From CAZCDS01 sp964497585 (lineage in GTDB: Bacteria > Desulfobacterota > Desulfomonilia > Desulfomonilales > Desulfomonilaceae), in assembly GCA_964497585.1 (NCBI GenBank), contig CAZCDS010000012.1, forward strand, positions 61,564 through 125,563: a stretch of 64,000 nucleotides of DNA, in the 5' to 3' direction. How positions within the stretch are numbered: position 1 is the first letter of the stretch; the number at the start of each line of letters is the position of its first letter. A program made the position numbers and the translations under genes. This document shows, piece after piece, positions 26,346 to 34,231 of the stretch. Below the pieces are notes generated by a model, which searched no databases, had not been told where the DNA came from, and worked only from the letters and a program-made list of their open reading frames with translations.

Positions 26346-27308
26346 TCACGGGTGTGACGCAAAACCGGCGGTCTTCGGGCGAAGGCGGGTTTTCGCCCTT
26401 GAGGCAAGTTTTCGAGCCCGTCGCCCCGCAAAGGTCATTGCAATGTGTTTCCACTGGCGGGGATCGGAGGCCCAGACGTCTGGATAGAGCATGCAAAACC
26501 TGCCCAACCACGAGAGCGCCTCGGCCTGGAGTCCTTCATCGGAGAGCAACTGGGCTCTCATCAGCGTTGCCTTCGCTTTCCCGGACCTCCTCAGCTCAGG
26601 AGACACGTCTGGATGAAGACCTGCGTACACGAGCAGTTCGAACACTTCCTTTATGCGCCTGGATGCCATTTCAGGGGCCCGTGTCGCCTGAGCCGGATGT
26701 ACGCGAATTTTCACGAGGACGGAGGGCAGGATGGCTGCCCTGTGACCGCGAATGAGGTTCAGACAGAGGGCGAAATCCTGGTTGTATGCGAACTGCGATG
26801 GATATCCGCCTAGGCTGTTCGCGATCTCACGTTTGTACATTAACGAAGAATGGGCAAAAGGATTCTCGATGGCGCAACCGTTTACGATTTCTTCATGGCT
26901 TGGGGGCGGTCGGAAGAATGAGAGCCGCTCTCCCGTTCCCGAAATGCGCTCACACCACGTGCCGGAAAGGACCAATTCGGTGTTGTCGGCCATGAACGTC
27001 ATCTGTTTCTCAAGTCGGTCCGGCATGGAAACGTCGTCCGCATCCTGAACCGCGACGTATTCGCCCTGCGCTTGGCTGAGCGCTACGTTGAGTACCTCGG
27101 TTCGTCCTATGGTCTTTTCCAGTGTGATGAGGCGGATTCGTGGGTCATCGAAGGACCGGAGCGTGTGCGCGGTATTGTCCGTAGACCCGTTGTTGACGAC
27201 GACCAACTCAAAATCTCGATATGTCTGCCCCAGGAGACTCGAGACAGCCTCCCCTAGGTAAGGGTCTCCGTTCAACACGGTCATGATGACACTCAGTGGT
27301 AAGGTCAC
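26346..27308 (-). CDS. GT2 family glycosyltransferase
   Basis: 320 residues from GTG at 27308, chosen because AAGGA lies 6 bases upstream and the protein then starts directly with the GT-A fold (LPLSVIMTVLNGD). The DxD-like metal motif is QDADDVSMPDRLEKQ, and ENPFAHSSLMYKRE is the acceptor-side region. It would add a sugar from a nucleotide donor on the cytoplasmic side. The 200 bases between this gene and the methyltransferase hold nothing I can identify. Confidence 0.82.
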   Translation of the reverse strand: MTLPLSVIMTVLNGDPYLGEAVSSLLGQTYRDFELVVVNNGSTDNTAHTLRSFDDPRIRLITLEKTIGRTEVLNVALSQAQGEYVAVQDADDVSMPDRLEKQMTFMADNTELVLSGTWCERISGTGERLSFFRPPPSHEEIVNGCAIENPFAHSSLMYKREIANSLGGYPSQFAYNQDFALCLNLIRGHRAAILPSVLVKIRVHPAQATRAPEMASRRIKEVFELLVYAGLHPDVSPELRRSGKAKATLMRAQLLSDEGLQAEALSWLGRFCMLYPDVWASDPRQWKHIAMTFAGRRARKLASRAKTRLRPKTAGFASHP

Positions 27309-27449
27309 TCCCAATCCTTCCGGGCATTGATGTGCGCTTGATACGGATCTGAGATCAAAAGAATATCCTTGTGCCGGGCATTTCACTCTCGCCCCAGCCT
27401 CCTCCCAGCGGGAGACGTGCCGGGAGTGAAGGCCCCCGTTCCTATCAGT

Positions 27450-27884
27450 TCACCATTGGTAGGGAATGTCGGGTGAGTGAGGGTCTTTGCTTTCCGATTC
27501 TGCCGCATCATGGGGACGCGTTGCGCAATTCGCTACGAGTGCCGTTTCCGAACCGGTTCCTCTGAAGCCGTACCATATCAGCGGCGGAATCGTGACCAAG
27601 CGGTAATTGTCCGGTCCCAGGAATATCTCCTGGATCTCTCCATGGGTCGGGCTCTCCGGGCGCGGATCGTAGAGGACCAGCTTTATCATCCCTACGGGAA
27701 CCGCGAGGTTTCCCGTCTTTTTCTTGTGGAGGTGCCAGGCCTTGATGGCACCAGGGTAAATGATGGAAAAGTATATTTCCCCGAACTCTTTGAAGTGCGG
27801 GTCCGTCGAGCGCAACATGTGCATGACCTTACCGCGGTCGTCCGGAAACTGCTTAAGCGTTGAAACTATTACGCCTTCAACCAT
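27450..27884 (-). CDS. RmlC-like cupin, dTDP-4-dehydrorhamnose 3,5-epimerase family
   Basis: 144 residues. A cupin-like sequence with FGEIYFSIIYPGAIKAWHLH and the metal/active-site-like His pair, followed by LVLYDPRPESPTHGEIQEIFLG and VTIPPLIWYGFRG. It would epimerise or isomerise the 4-keto-6-deoxy product of the adjacent CDP-glucose 4,6-dehydratase; their genes overlap by 8 bases. The RmlC family normally acts on dTDP sugars, but the neighbours are CDP-sugar enzymes. Confidence 0.78.
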   Translation of the reverse strand: MVEGVIVSTLKQFPDDRGKVMHMLRSTDPHFKEFGEIYFSIIYPGAIKAWHLHKKKTGNLAVPVGMIKLVLYDPRPESPTHGEIQEIFLGPDNYRLVTIPPLIWYGFRGTGSETALVANCATRPHDAAESESKDPHSPDIPYQW

Positions 27885-28983
27885 GCCCCAGCTCTTTCCA
27901 GCGTTTCACGTACAGATCGATCTGGGATTCGCTAACATCCCACATATTGGCACCCTCCGTGAAGGCCTTGTACCATTCCACCGCGTGCTTGACAGAATCG
28001 GGAAAATGCCATGTGGGTTTCCATCGGAGCAAGTGGTACGCCTTGTCGCAGTTGAGCTGGAGCCAGGTGTCTTCCCGTGGGCCGTTCGGGTCCTGCTGAA
28101 TGACGAGCTCTCCGGAACCCCAGATTTCGATGATCTCCGTAACCAACTCCCTCACGGTCTTGTTGGATGTCTTGTCGGGCCCGAAGTTCCAGCTTGTGCA
28201 CAACTTCTTGTCGGTTCCGTTGTACAGCTTCCCGCCAAGAAACAGGTACGCACCGATTGCTTCCAAAACGTGCTGCCACGGGCGGGTGGAGTGCGGACTT
28301 CGGATGACGATCGGTTGATTCTTTTGCAGCGCGCGAATGCAGTCGGGTACGATGCGGTCTTTTGCCCAGTCGCCTCCGCCAATGACGTTGCCCGACCTGG
28401 TGGAAGCCGCGTTCACGTTGCTGTCGTTCAAGAGGAAGGAGTTCATGTAGGAGTCGAAGACGATTTCCGCGCACCCTTTGGACGCACCATAGGGATCGTT
28501 ACCGCCAAGGAAATCGTTCTCCCGGTAGCCCCACTCCCATTCAACGTTCCGGTAACACTTGTCGGACGTGATGTAAATGAGCGCGCGAACTGACTCGCTT
28601 CGTCTTACCGATTCGAGAATGTTCACCGACCCGCCCACATTGATGTCGAACGTGGTCTTGGGATCGCGGTAGGCCTCACGAACCAGTGCTTGAGCCCCGA
28701 GATGAAAAAAGAACTCGGGCTTGGCTTCCTCCATGACGTTCATCAGGTGATCGAAATCTCGAATGTCTCCCTCGACATGCCGGATGCGGCTTTTCAGGTT
28801 CAGCACTTCAAAGTGACTGTTCTCGCCGACAGGCGGCAGCGCGTATCCGGTGACCTTGGCCCCCAGCTTGGCCAGCCACAAGGCCAGCCAGCTCCCCTTG
28901 AATCCCGTATGGCCTGTCACCACGACACTCTTATTCCTGTAAACGTCGCCAAACATGATCTGAGAATTCACGTCTTTTTCCAT
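27877..28983 (-). CDS. rfbG: CDP-glucose 4,6-dehydratase
   Basis: 368-residue extended SDR. The NAD motif is VVTGHTGFKGSWLALWLA, with FHLGAQALVREAYRDPK, ITSDKCY and the active-site pair in DPYGASKGCAE; these are specific to the RfbG branch. It converts CDP-glucose to CDP-4-keto-6-deoxyglucose, the precursor of CDP-linked deoxy sugars. It follows the glucose-1-phosphate cytidylyltransferase gene by about 140 bases. AGAGGAAAGCGATACT precedes the ATG. Confidence 0.88.
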   Translation of the reverse strand: MEKDVNSQIMFGDVYRNKSVVVTGHTGFKGSWLALWLAKLGAKVTGYALPPVGENSHFEVLNLKSRIRHVEGDIRDFDHLMNVMEEAKPEFFFHLGAQALVREAYRDPKTTFDINVGGSVNILESVRRSESVRALIYITSDKCYRNVEWEWGYRENDFLGGNDPYGASKGCAEIVFDSYMNSFLLNDSNVNAASTRSGNVIGGGDWAKDRIVPDCIRALQKNQPIVIRSPHSTRPWQHVLEAIGAYLFLGGKLYNGTDKKLCTSWNFGPDKTSNKTVRELVTEIIEIWGSGELVIQQDPNGPREDTWLQLNCDKAYHLLRWKPTWHFPDSVKHAVEWYKAFTEGANMWDVSESQIDLYVKRWKELGHG

Positions 28984-29120
28984 AGTATCGCTTTCCTCTC
29001 AATAACTGGTCAAGCCATAGCATCTTACCCGTTTGCTCGGACCGGGATTCAAGCGAACGCCCCGAGAGTCGAACCGCAACATGAAGGCAATTTGTCCACC
29101 AGCACCATCGGGGCCCACCG

Positions 29121-29888
29121 TTACCAGACCTTCCAGGGCGCTTCGCCCCGAAACCAGAGCTCGTTGAGATAATCCACCTCTTTCCGGGTATCCATAGCCT
29201 GCCAAAAGCCTTCGTGTTCATAAGCAATCATTTCGCCGTCTTGCGCGATGCGATCGAAAGGCTCCATTTCCAACATTGTTGCGTCGCCCTTTATGTATTC
29301 CAGGACACCCGGTTCCATGACGAAGAAGCCGCCGTTTACCCACCCTTCCCTTGTCGGGACCTTCTCCCGGAACGCGTTCACTTGCCCGTTTTCGATCTCC
29401 ACCGAACCGAACCGGGAGCGGGGATGCACGACCGATATTGTGACCAGCTTTCCGTGAGACTTGTGGAATTCGAGCAACTTTCCTATGTCTATGTTGGCAA
29501 CGCCGTCACCGTAGGTCAGGAAGAATCGGCGATCGCCGATATATGGCGCCAGACGCTTTACCCGACCGCCGGTCAAGGTTTCGAGGCCGGTATCCACCAG
29601 GGTGACTTCCCAGTCGAGGGGATTGTTGTCATGAAACTTGACCGTTCCGCTGGAAAGATCAACGGTAAAGTCGCGATTGAGCGCGTTGAAATTCACGAAA
29701 TAGGACTTGATCACTTCGGCCTTGTAACCGAGGGCCACGATGAAGTCGTTGAACCCGAAATGGGCGTAGATCTTCATGATATGGCACAGCATCGGTGTGC
29801 CCCCGATTTCGACCATGGGCTTCGGGATCACATTGGTGTACTCGGGGAGCCTCGTGCCGTATCCGCCAGCTAGAATGACAACCTTCAT
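29121..29888 (-). CDS. rfbF: Glucose-1-phosphate cytidylyltransferase
   Basis: 255 residues. The pyrophosphorylase motif VVILAGGYGTRLPEYT, the following IPKPMVEIGGTPML, and TYGDGVANIDIG identify RfbF, which makes CDP-glucose from CTP and glucose-1-phosphate. It is the first biosynthetic gene in the direction of transcription of the locus. No RfbH (deoxygenase) is seen next to rfbFG, so the CDP branch may end in a cupin-modified or methylated sugar, or the missing gene may lie elsewhere. Confidence 0.9.
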   Translation of the reverse strand: MKVVILAGGYGTRLPEYTNVIPKPMVEIGGTPMLCHIMKIYAHFGFNDFIVALGYKAEVIKSYFVNFNALNRDFTVDLSSGTVKFHDNNPLDWEVTLVDTGLETLTGGRVKRLAPYIGDRRFFLTYGDGVANIDIGKLLEFHKSHGKLVTISVVHPRSRFGSVEIENGQVNAFREKVPTREGWVNGGFFVMEPGVLEYIKGDATMLEMEPFDRIAQDGEMIAYEHEGFWQAMDTRKEVDYLNELWFRGEAPWKVW

Positions 29889-30375
29889 CTGCTCCGTCCT
29901 TTGTCGTCCCGGCCCTTCTTTTGCCTAGGCTGGATTTGTGCCACGAGACGAATGTACCTGTTGAGCACCAATGTGCGACGGCGATCCATATGTGCTGCCT
30001 CTGTCGCGGCGGGCACCACGATGAGACGGTGCCTGATCCGCCGGAGACCCACCCAAAGGCTCGGTGTGGCTGTCTGTCCCACCGTCGTCCCCGCCGGAGA
30101 CAAGAGCCGAATCGTGGCTGGGGTGAGTTCCAGGGGGTTCGTGGAGGCAGGTCGCTACGGGAGTGTAATCGTGGGAGCGCGACAGAAAGTGAGGAGAATG
30201 ACCACGAATAAGCAATGCTGTACTGCGGGAGCCTAGCCGCTGGATCCGCACGCTTTAAGGGCGCATAGGAGGAAAATACCTAAGCTTCGCCCCCTTGGTG
30301 ACCGGCCAAGTTGCCGTTATTCCACCATTATTTACCACTACTAGCCTGTCTCCCCCCTCCCCAACGGTCGAAGGA
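29889..30375. other. Leader region between rfbF and the regulator
   Basis: About 490 bases with no supportable gene. It is the only long gap at the 5-prime end of the minus-strand cluster and probably carries the leader or promoter of the biosynthetic genes, but I cannot point to a convincing -35/-10 pair. Confidence 0.35.
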
Positions 30376-30945
30376 TCAGGGAACGGGATGGCACTCCAGC
30401 TTTCGTACGCTGATCCCCTCGGCCAGTTCCTCAGCTAAAGGTTCCATCAACAGGAGCACCTGGCAGTCCGCCTCGAACTCGCTTACGAGCCGACAGGGAA
30501 TCCTGTGCCAAGGGCCGACTCCTTCCATGCTCCTCACATAGATGGCCGTCACCTTGATGCCTTCGAGAATAAGCGACAATATTGCTGTTTCGGTAAAGGG
30601 CGTCCATCCATAAACCGCCGCCTTTTCAACACCTTCCCCCTTGAGGCCTTTAATCTTCTTGAGCAGGCCGTTACGGACTTCCTCATACAATGCACTCTGT
30701 CGCTTCAGGAAATTGTACGCGAGGATGGTCTTTTGGAGTACCCCGGTTGGGGTGAGGTGATACCTCAATTTACGAGGATTTGCTCCTGAAATCTTAATGT
30801 ATCCTTTCGCAGCGAGTAGTCTGAGTGCGAAATTCACCGATGCACCGCTTCGACCGATCCGTTTTGCGACGTCCCTCTGCGTGAGGTTTCCATCGTTTGT
30901 GTGAACCGTGTCGAGTATTTTAAATTCGAAAACCGGGTCTTCCAT
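30376..30945 (-). CDS. Winged-helix regulator, EPS-associated MarR type
   Basis: 189 residues. The N-terminal ~90 residues are a winged helix (FKILDTVHTNDGNLTQRDVA, GRSGASVNFALRLLAAKGYI) typical of the MarR-like regulators found at the head of exopolysaccharide loci. The C-terminal ~100 residues form an extra domain not present in the ~100-residue members; it contains KAAVYGWTPFTETAILSLI and has no motif I recognise. The gene is upstream of and parallel to the glycan genes, so control of that locus is likely. A GAGTGG lies before the ATG. Confidence 0.7.
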   Translation of the reverse strand: MEDPVFEFKILDTVHTNDGNLTQRDVAKRIGRSGASVNFALRLLAAKGYIKISGANPRKLRYHLTPTGVLQKTILAYNFLKRQSALYEEVRNGLLKKIKGLKGEGVEKAAVYGWTPFTETAILSLILEGIKVTAIYVRSMEGVGPWHRIPCRLVSEFEADCQVLLLMEPLAEELAEGISVRKLECHPVP

Positions 30946-30991
30946 AAAGAGCCACTCGCTCAGTTGATCGATGATTTATGCTTGGTGTTCG

Positions 30992-31019
30992 AGTATCATA
31001 CAATCTCCCGGATTGTCAA
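30992..31019 (-). promoter_or_regulatory. Probable sigma-70 promoter of the EPS regulator
   Basis: On the minus strand a perfect TTGACA (31019-31014) is followed after 16 bases by GATACT (30997-30992), a 4/6 match to TATAAT, about 45 bases before the regulator start codon. Confidence 0.5.
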
Positions 31020-31383
31020 GATCTTTGTCCGCCCGCTCCCCAGCGTCGAGCAGATACGCCTATGGGTTCCGGGTAGCCCTCCGGCATGATTTGGTTACCC
31101 GAGTCGGGGGAGGTCTGGTGCGCACGATAGCTACTGGTAGTGGTCCAGGAGTGGAGTGCCTGTGATTTCTTTCGGTTATGGGCGCGATGATGAAACGGAA
31201 GGACCATGAGGCACACCATGACCCAGCTTGCTGGGATCGCGGAAAAGGTATGAGTCGTCCAACTGGATCGGCGGCCTCATTTTCTGCCCGCTTCTCTGGG
31301 ACACGGTGGCCCGAGATTGTTCCCATAAAATCGGAAGAGATTGAAAAAGCTGGGAATCGCGGGCAAGCTGTAGAGTAGCTTAT

Positions 31384-31440
31384 GGCCGACATCGCCCTCT
31401 CACGGCGGATACAGGGGTTCGATTCCCCTTGGGACTGCCA
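31384..31440 (+). pseudogene. 3-prime fragment of tRNA-Glu(CTC), probable attachment-site remnant
   Basis: The segment contains an anticodon arm with loop CTCTCAC (anticodon CTC, Glu), a perfect five-pair T-arm (AGGGG-TTCGATT-CCCCT), an acceptor strand and GCCA. No matching 5-prime acceptor strand or D-arm lies upstream, so only the 3-prime half is present. The end of a recombinase fragment on the other strand overlaps it, as is typical of integrases at tRNA attachment sites. Confidence 0.65.
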
Positions 31441-31675
31441 ACCGATTTATGCAGGTAATCAGGATGTTATGCTTGGCCGCTGCATCCTGATTTTCTGTCT
31501 GATCACCCTCGGTGTCCAAATGGTGTCCATCAAGAATCTCCATCTCCCATTCCACTGAGGGGGAATCGAAAACTTCTGCCTTTCTCATATGATCCGGGGC
31601 GGGGTGAGCATACTTCATCGTCATTCGCAAATCTTTGTGTCCGAGAAGCTCTTGCAAGGTCCGCAGGTCGAGGGG
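31400..31675 (-). pseudogene. C-terminal remnant of a tyrosine recombinase (phage-type integrase)
   Basis: The minus strand reads PLDLRTLQELLGHKDLRM then TMKYAHPAPDHMRKAEVF, the last catalytic box of site-specific tyrosine recombinases (LGHxxxxxTxxYAH, with the nucleophilic Tyr in KYAH). It ends by reading into the tRNA fragment as LAVPRGIEPLYPP. Upstream the expected HDLRHTFA box is missing and the frame becomes unrelated, so the N-terminal and central domains are lost. This marks an old integration event. Confidence 0.65.
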
Positions 31676-32143
31676 TACGACGGGGTACTCCACATTGGCA
31701 TATTCGACTGGCAAGTGGGCTTCTCCTGTCGCTCCATCAGGTGCGAGCGTGACTGGTGCCTCCTGTCCAGAAAGAACCCCGACCGTATCCGCCCGATTTC
31801 ACCGGAACCGTCTCTGACCAGAAATCGCGGCACCTGCACTTGTCGGATGAACCAAGAAATGCCCTTGATCTGGATCGGAAAAGATGGTACGTTCCAGTTT
31901 CGAACAAAGAGCCGCTGATCGGGCACAAACGCGGGAATTGGAGTCGCCGCACCATTTTCAGAGGCGCTGCGACGCTAATTCTCAGGCGAAATCCATCGGT
32001 CATCTGTTTTTGGCCAAAACGACCGGGAGTTGTGAGATCGCGGAATAATTGCCACTATTCAGTCCATTCCACTGGCCAGGAGCCGGAAATGCAAAGGGAC
32101 CAAGAGACCGCGGACTGATTATCGCTTACCAGAAGGCAAATTC

Positions 32144-33010
32144 ATGGGGTTAGGGCCGAGCCCGATAAAGCTCCTCCTGGAATTGAGGGAGCGCGGCATT
32201 TTGGCAAATCGGAATAGCTGTGTAGAGATGGGCTCACAGGAGCTTCACCTGCCGCTCAATGATTTCAAGGAATTGTTGGCCGCCGCTGGCATATCCGACT
32301 ATGACGAAACCGTTTTCTCGAATCTGGCTCACTGGCCTCAGCCGCCGCGCTGTTCAGCCAAGGCTTTCTATAATCTCTTGGGTATTGAGAATTATTCATG
32401 CATTGATCTTGGCGGCCATCACAATGCGGTAAAACTGGACCTAAACTACCCTCTTGAGGATCGGTCACTCTACGGAAGCTTCGACATTGTAACCGATTTC
32501 GGTGCAAATGAGCATGTCTTCAATGTGGGTGAAGCCTACCGAACGATGCATAGGCTTTGTAAGAAGGAAGGACTTATTATAATAGTTCAGATGGTGCGAG
32601 GCATCAACGGATACTACGGATTCGATTCGACTTTTTTTGAAGGCTTGGCGGCTGCGAACGGGTACAGAATTCTCTTCTGCTCCTACGTCCTTACTGTCGG
32701 CACCGACCAGTACAACATCCCGCTTTCCCGCGAGCTGCTCAGAGTAGTAGATTGGAGCCGTGTAGATCACATAGGTATTTGCTACGTATTTGAGAAAAAA
32801 TCTGAGGCCGATTTTGTGTACGCCAGCGAGTTCATCTGTGAACAGACAGGGCTGGTCGGTTTCGAATTCCAATTCTTGCCTGTTCCTCCAAGTCGATCCT
32901 ATGTCGGGTTGCAGAGAAGGCCGGACGCCCACCTATCTGGCCGGGAATTGGTTAGGCTGCTTCTGCAAAGGATACGCAGGCGGGTGCGTGGACGACTGCT
33001 TGGACGGTGA
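32144..33010 (+). CDS. Probable class I SAM-dependent methyltransferase
   Basis: 288 residues on the plus strand. Features of a Rossmann methyltransferase are YSCIDLGGHHNAVKLDLN, DIVTDFGANEHVFNVGEAYR and MHRLCKKEGLIIIVQMVRG, although motif I is less canonical than usual. Start ATG at 32144 follows AAGG. It lies alone between the recombinase remnant and the nar operon, with the opposite orientation to the glycan cluster. A sugar or lipid substrate is possible, but nothing fixes it. Confidence 0.6.
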   Translation: MGLGPSPIKLLLELRERGILANRNSCVEMGSQELHLPLNDFKELLAAAGISDYDETVFSNLAHWPQPPRCSAKAFYNLLGIENYSCIDLGGHHNAVKLDLNYPLEDRSLYGSFDIVTDFGANEHVFNVGEAYRTMHRLCKKEGLIIIVQMVRGINGYYGFDSTFFEGLAAANGYRILFCSYVLTVGTDQYNIPLSRELLRVVDWSRVDHIGICYVFEKKSEADFVYASEFICEQTGLVGFEFQFLPVPPSRSYVGLQRRPDAHLSGRELVRLLLQRIRRRVRGRLLGR

Positions 33011-34231
33011 AAAATGGCCCAAGAATCGATGTAAGCGGGGAGCGCCTCAATTTAAGCAAGCGTAGTACCCGAGCATCCAATGTTGGAAGTCTCACGTGCG
33101 CTGCGATGTACTGTTCGGGCGCCAGAACAGTTGGGAGGTCTATGGGTTTTGGACAACAAATCTGGTGTCCATCGGAAGCGAAAGTTGGGGAAAATTGAGG
33201 AAACTTAATCTGATTTGGTCACAGTCTCTTTTTCAATGATATTGACCATATGACCTATATTTCCTAGCAATCCTCAGTACTTGAGAATCCTGGAGTAGCA
33301 CCCTGTCACGGCGGTCTCCCTTCCGGAGCCAAGATTCACAGACGGAGCATTGCCGAGACCCGCGTGCGGGACTTTTGCGGGAATGAGTCGTGAATTGTTA
33401 TGGCTTGTTGTGGTGTCAAGGCAACGGGCGAAGCGACAAGTTATTGATATTACGAGATCCAGAATTCGTGGCTCGGACTCTTAATCAGTAGCTTCGGGGG
33501 TCGAGACCATGGCGGCCACCAAAAAAGAATCAAGAATCCGCTAAATTATCCAGCGCTGGCGCGGCGGTTTTTCTTTTTCAGGACCACGAGCGTGGGCATT
33601 TCGTGGTCCGTCCCGTAATCGCGCACCATCCTTTGACAAGAAAAGAGGAATTGCTTCCCTTTTCGGGTTCTGTGCAATCCGAACAAAAGGAGAAGCCATG
33701 TCCACGAGCATACTCTCCCCCTGCTCCGGGAATACGGGGAGGGGGGTGTCCCCGTAATCGGGTGCGCTTCCAACAGGGCAGAGACGATCTTCAGCAGAGG
33801 AATACCCGGTTTCTTTGAGATGGTCGGAGGTCTATTGAACCCCAACTCGAAAGCTTTGCGTCGCCCAAAGTGAAAAGCGCTTCCTGCCAGTCTCGCTCCG
33901 CACTTGTTAATATTCTCAAACGTCAACGTGCAGGGCCAGACGCCTGGCGATTGCTCAATCGCCACAGGATCGCGCCAAGCTTGGACATGACGAGGAGGAT
34001 GCGGTTGACCCGAAGGGGCTGACCCGCTACACTCGCGGGAGCCCTGCCCCGTTGACGAGAAAGAGGCTCACTGAGGCTTACGATCAAGGAAAGGAGAGAG
34101 GAGCCATCGGGGTGTAAGAAAAGTCGCCTGTGACTTTCGACAAGGGAAAAAAACAGAAGCGGTGAACGCTCATCAGCATTCGGGCCCTCACAGCCGTGGA
34201 GAAGGATCTCATCGGTCTCAAGAGGTGAATC
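33011..34231. other. 1.2-kb gap upstream of narG
   Basis: No gene with recognisable motifs on either strand. It holds a degenerate tRNA-Lys-like fragment at 33471-33521. I could not find a clear FNR box (TTGAT-N4-ATCAA) in it; TCAATGATATTGA near 33233 is an inverted repeat with the wrong spacing. Confidence 0.4.
33471..33521 (+). pseudogene. Degenerate tRNA-Lys(CTT)-like 3-prime fragment
   Basis: GGACTCTTAATCAGTAG resembles the anticodon arm of tRNA-Lys (loop CTCTTAA), and the segment ends GGCGGCCACCA like an acceptor with CCA. The anticodon stem has a mismatch, the T-arm does not pair properly and no 5-prime acceptor strand lies upstream. It looks like a decayed fragment. Confidence 0.35.

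Noticed and set aside
33233..33245. TCAATGATATTGA as an FNR-type site for nar
   Set aside because: The arms and spacing do not fit TTGAT-N4-ATCAA, and it is 1 kb from narG.
33471..33521. Functional tRNA-Lys gene
   Set aside because: The anticodon stem has a mismatch, the T-arm does not pair and the 5-prime half is missing.
33546..33965. 139-codon minus-strand frame upstream of narG
   Set aside because: No motif, start context or plausible composition; treated as chance.
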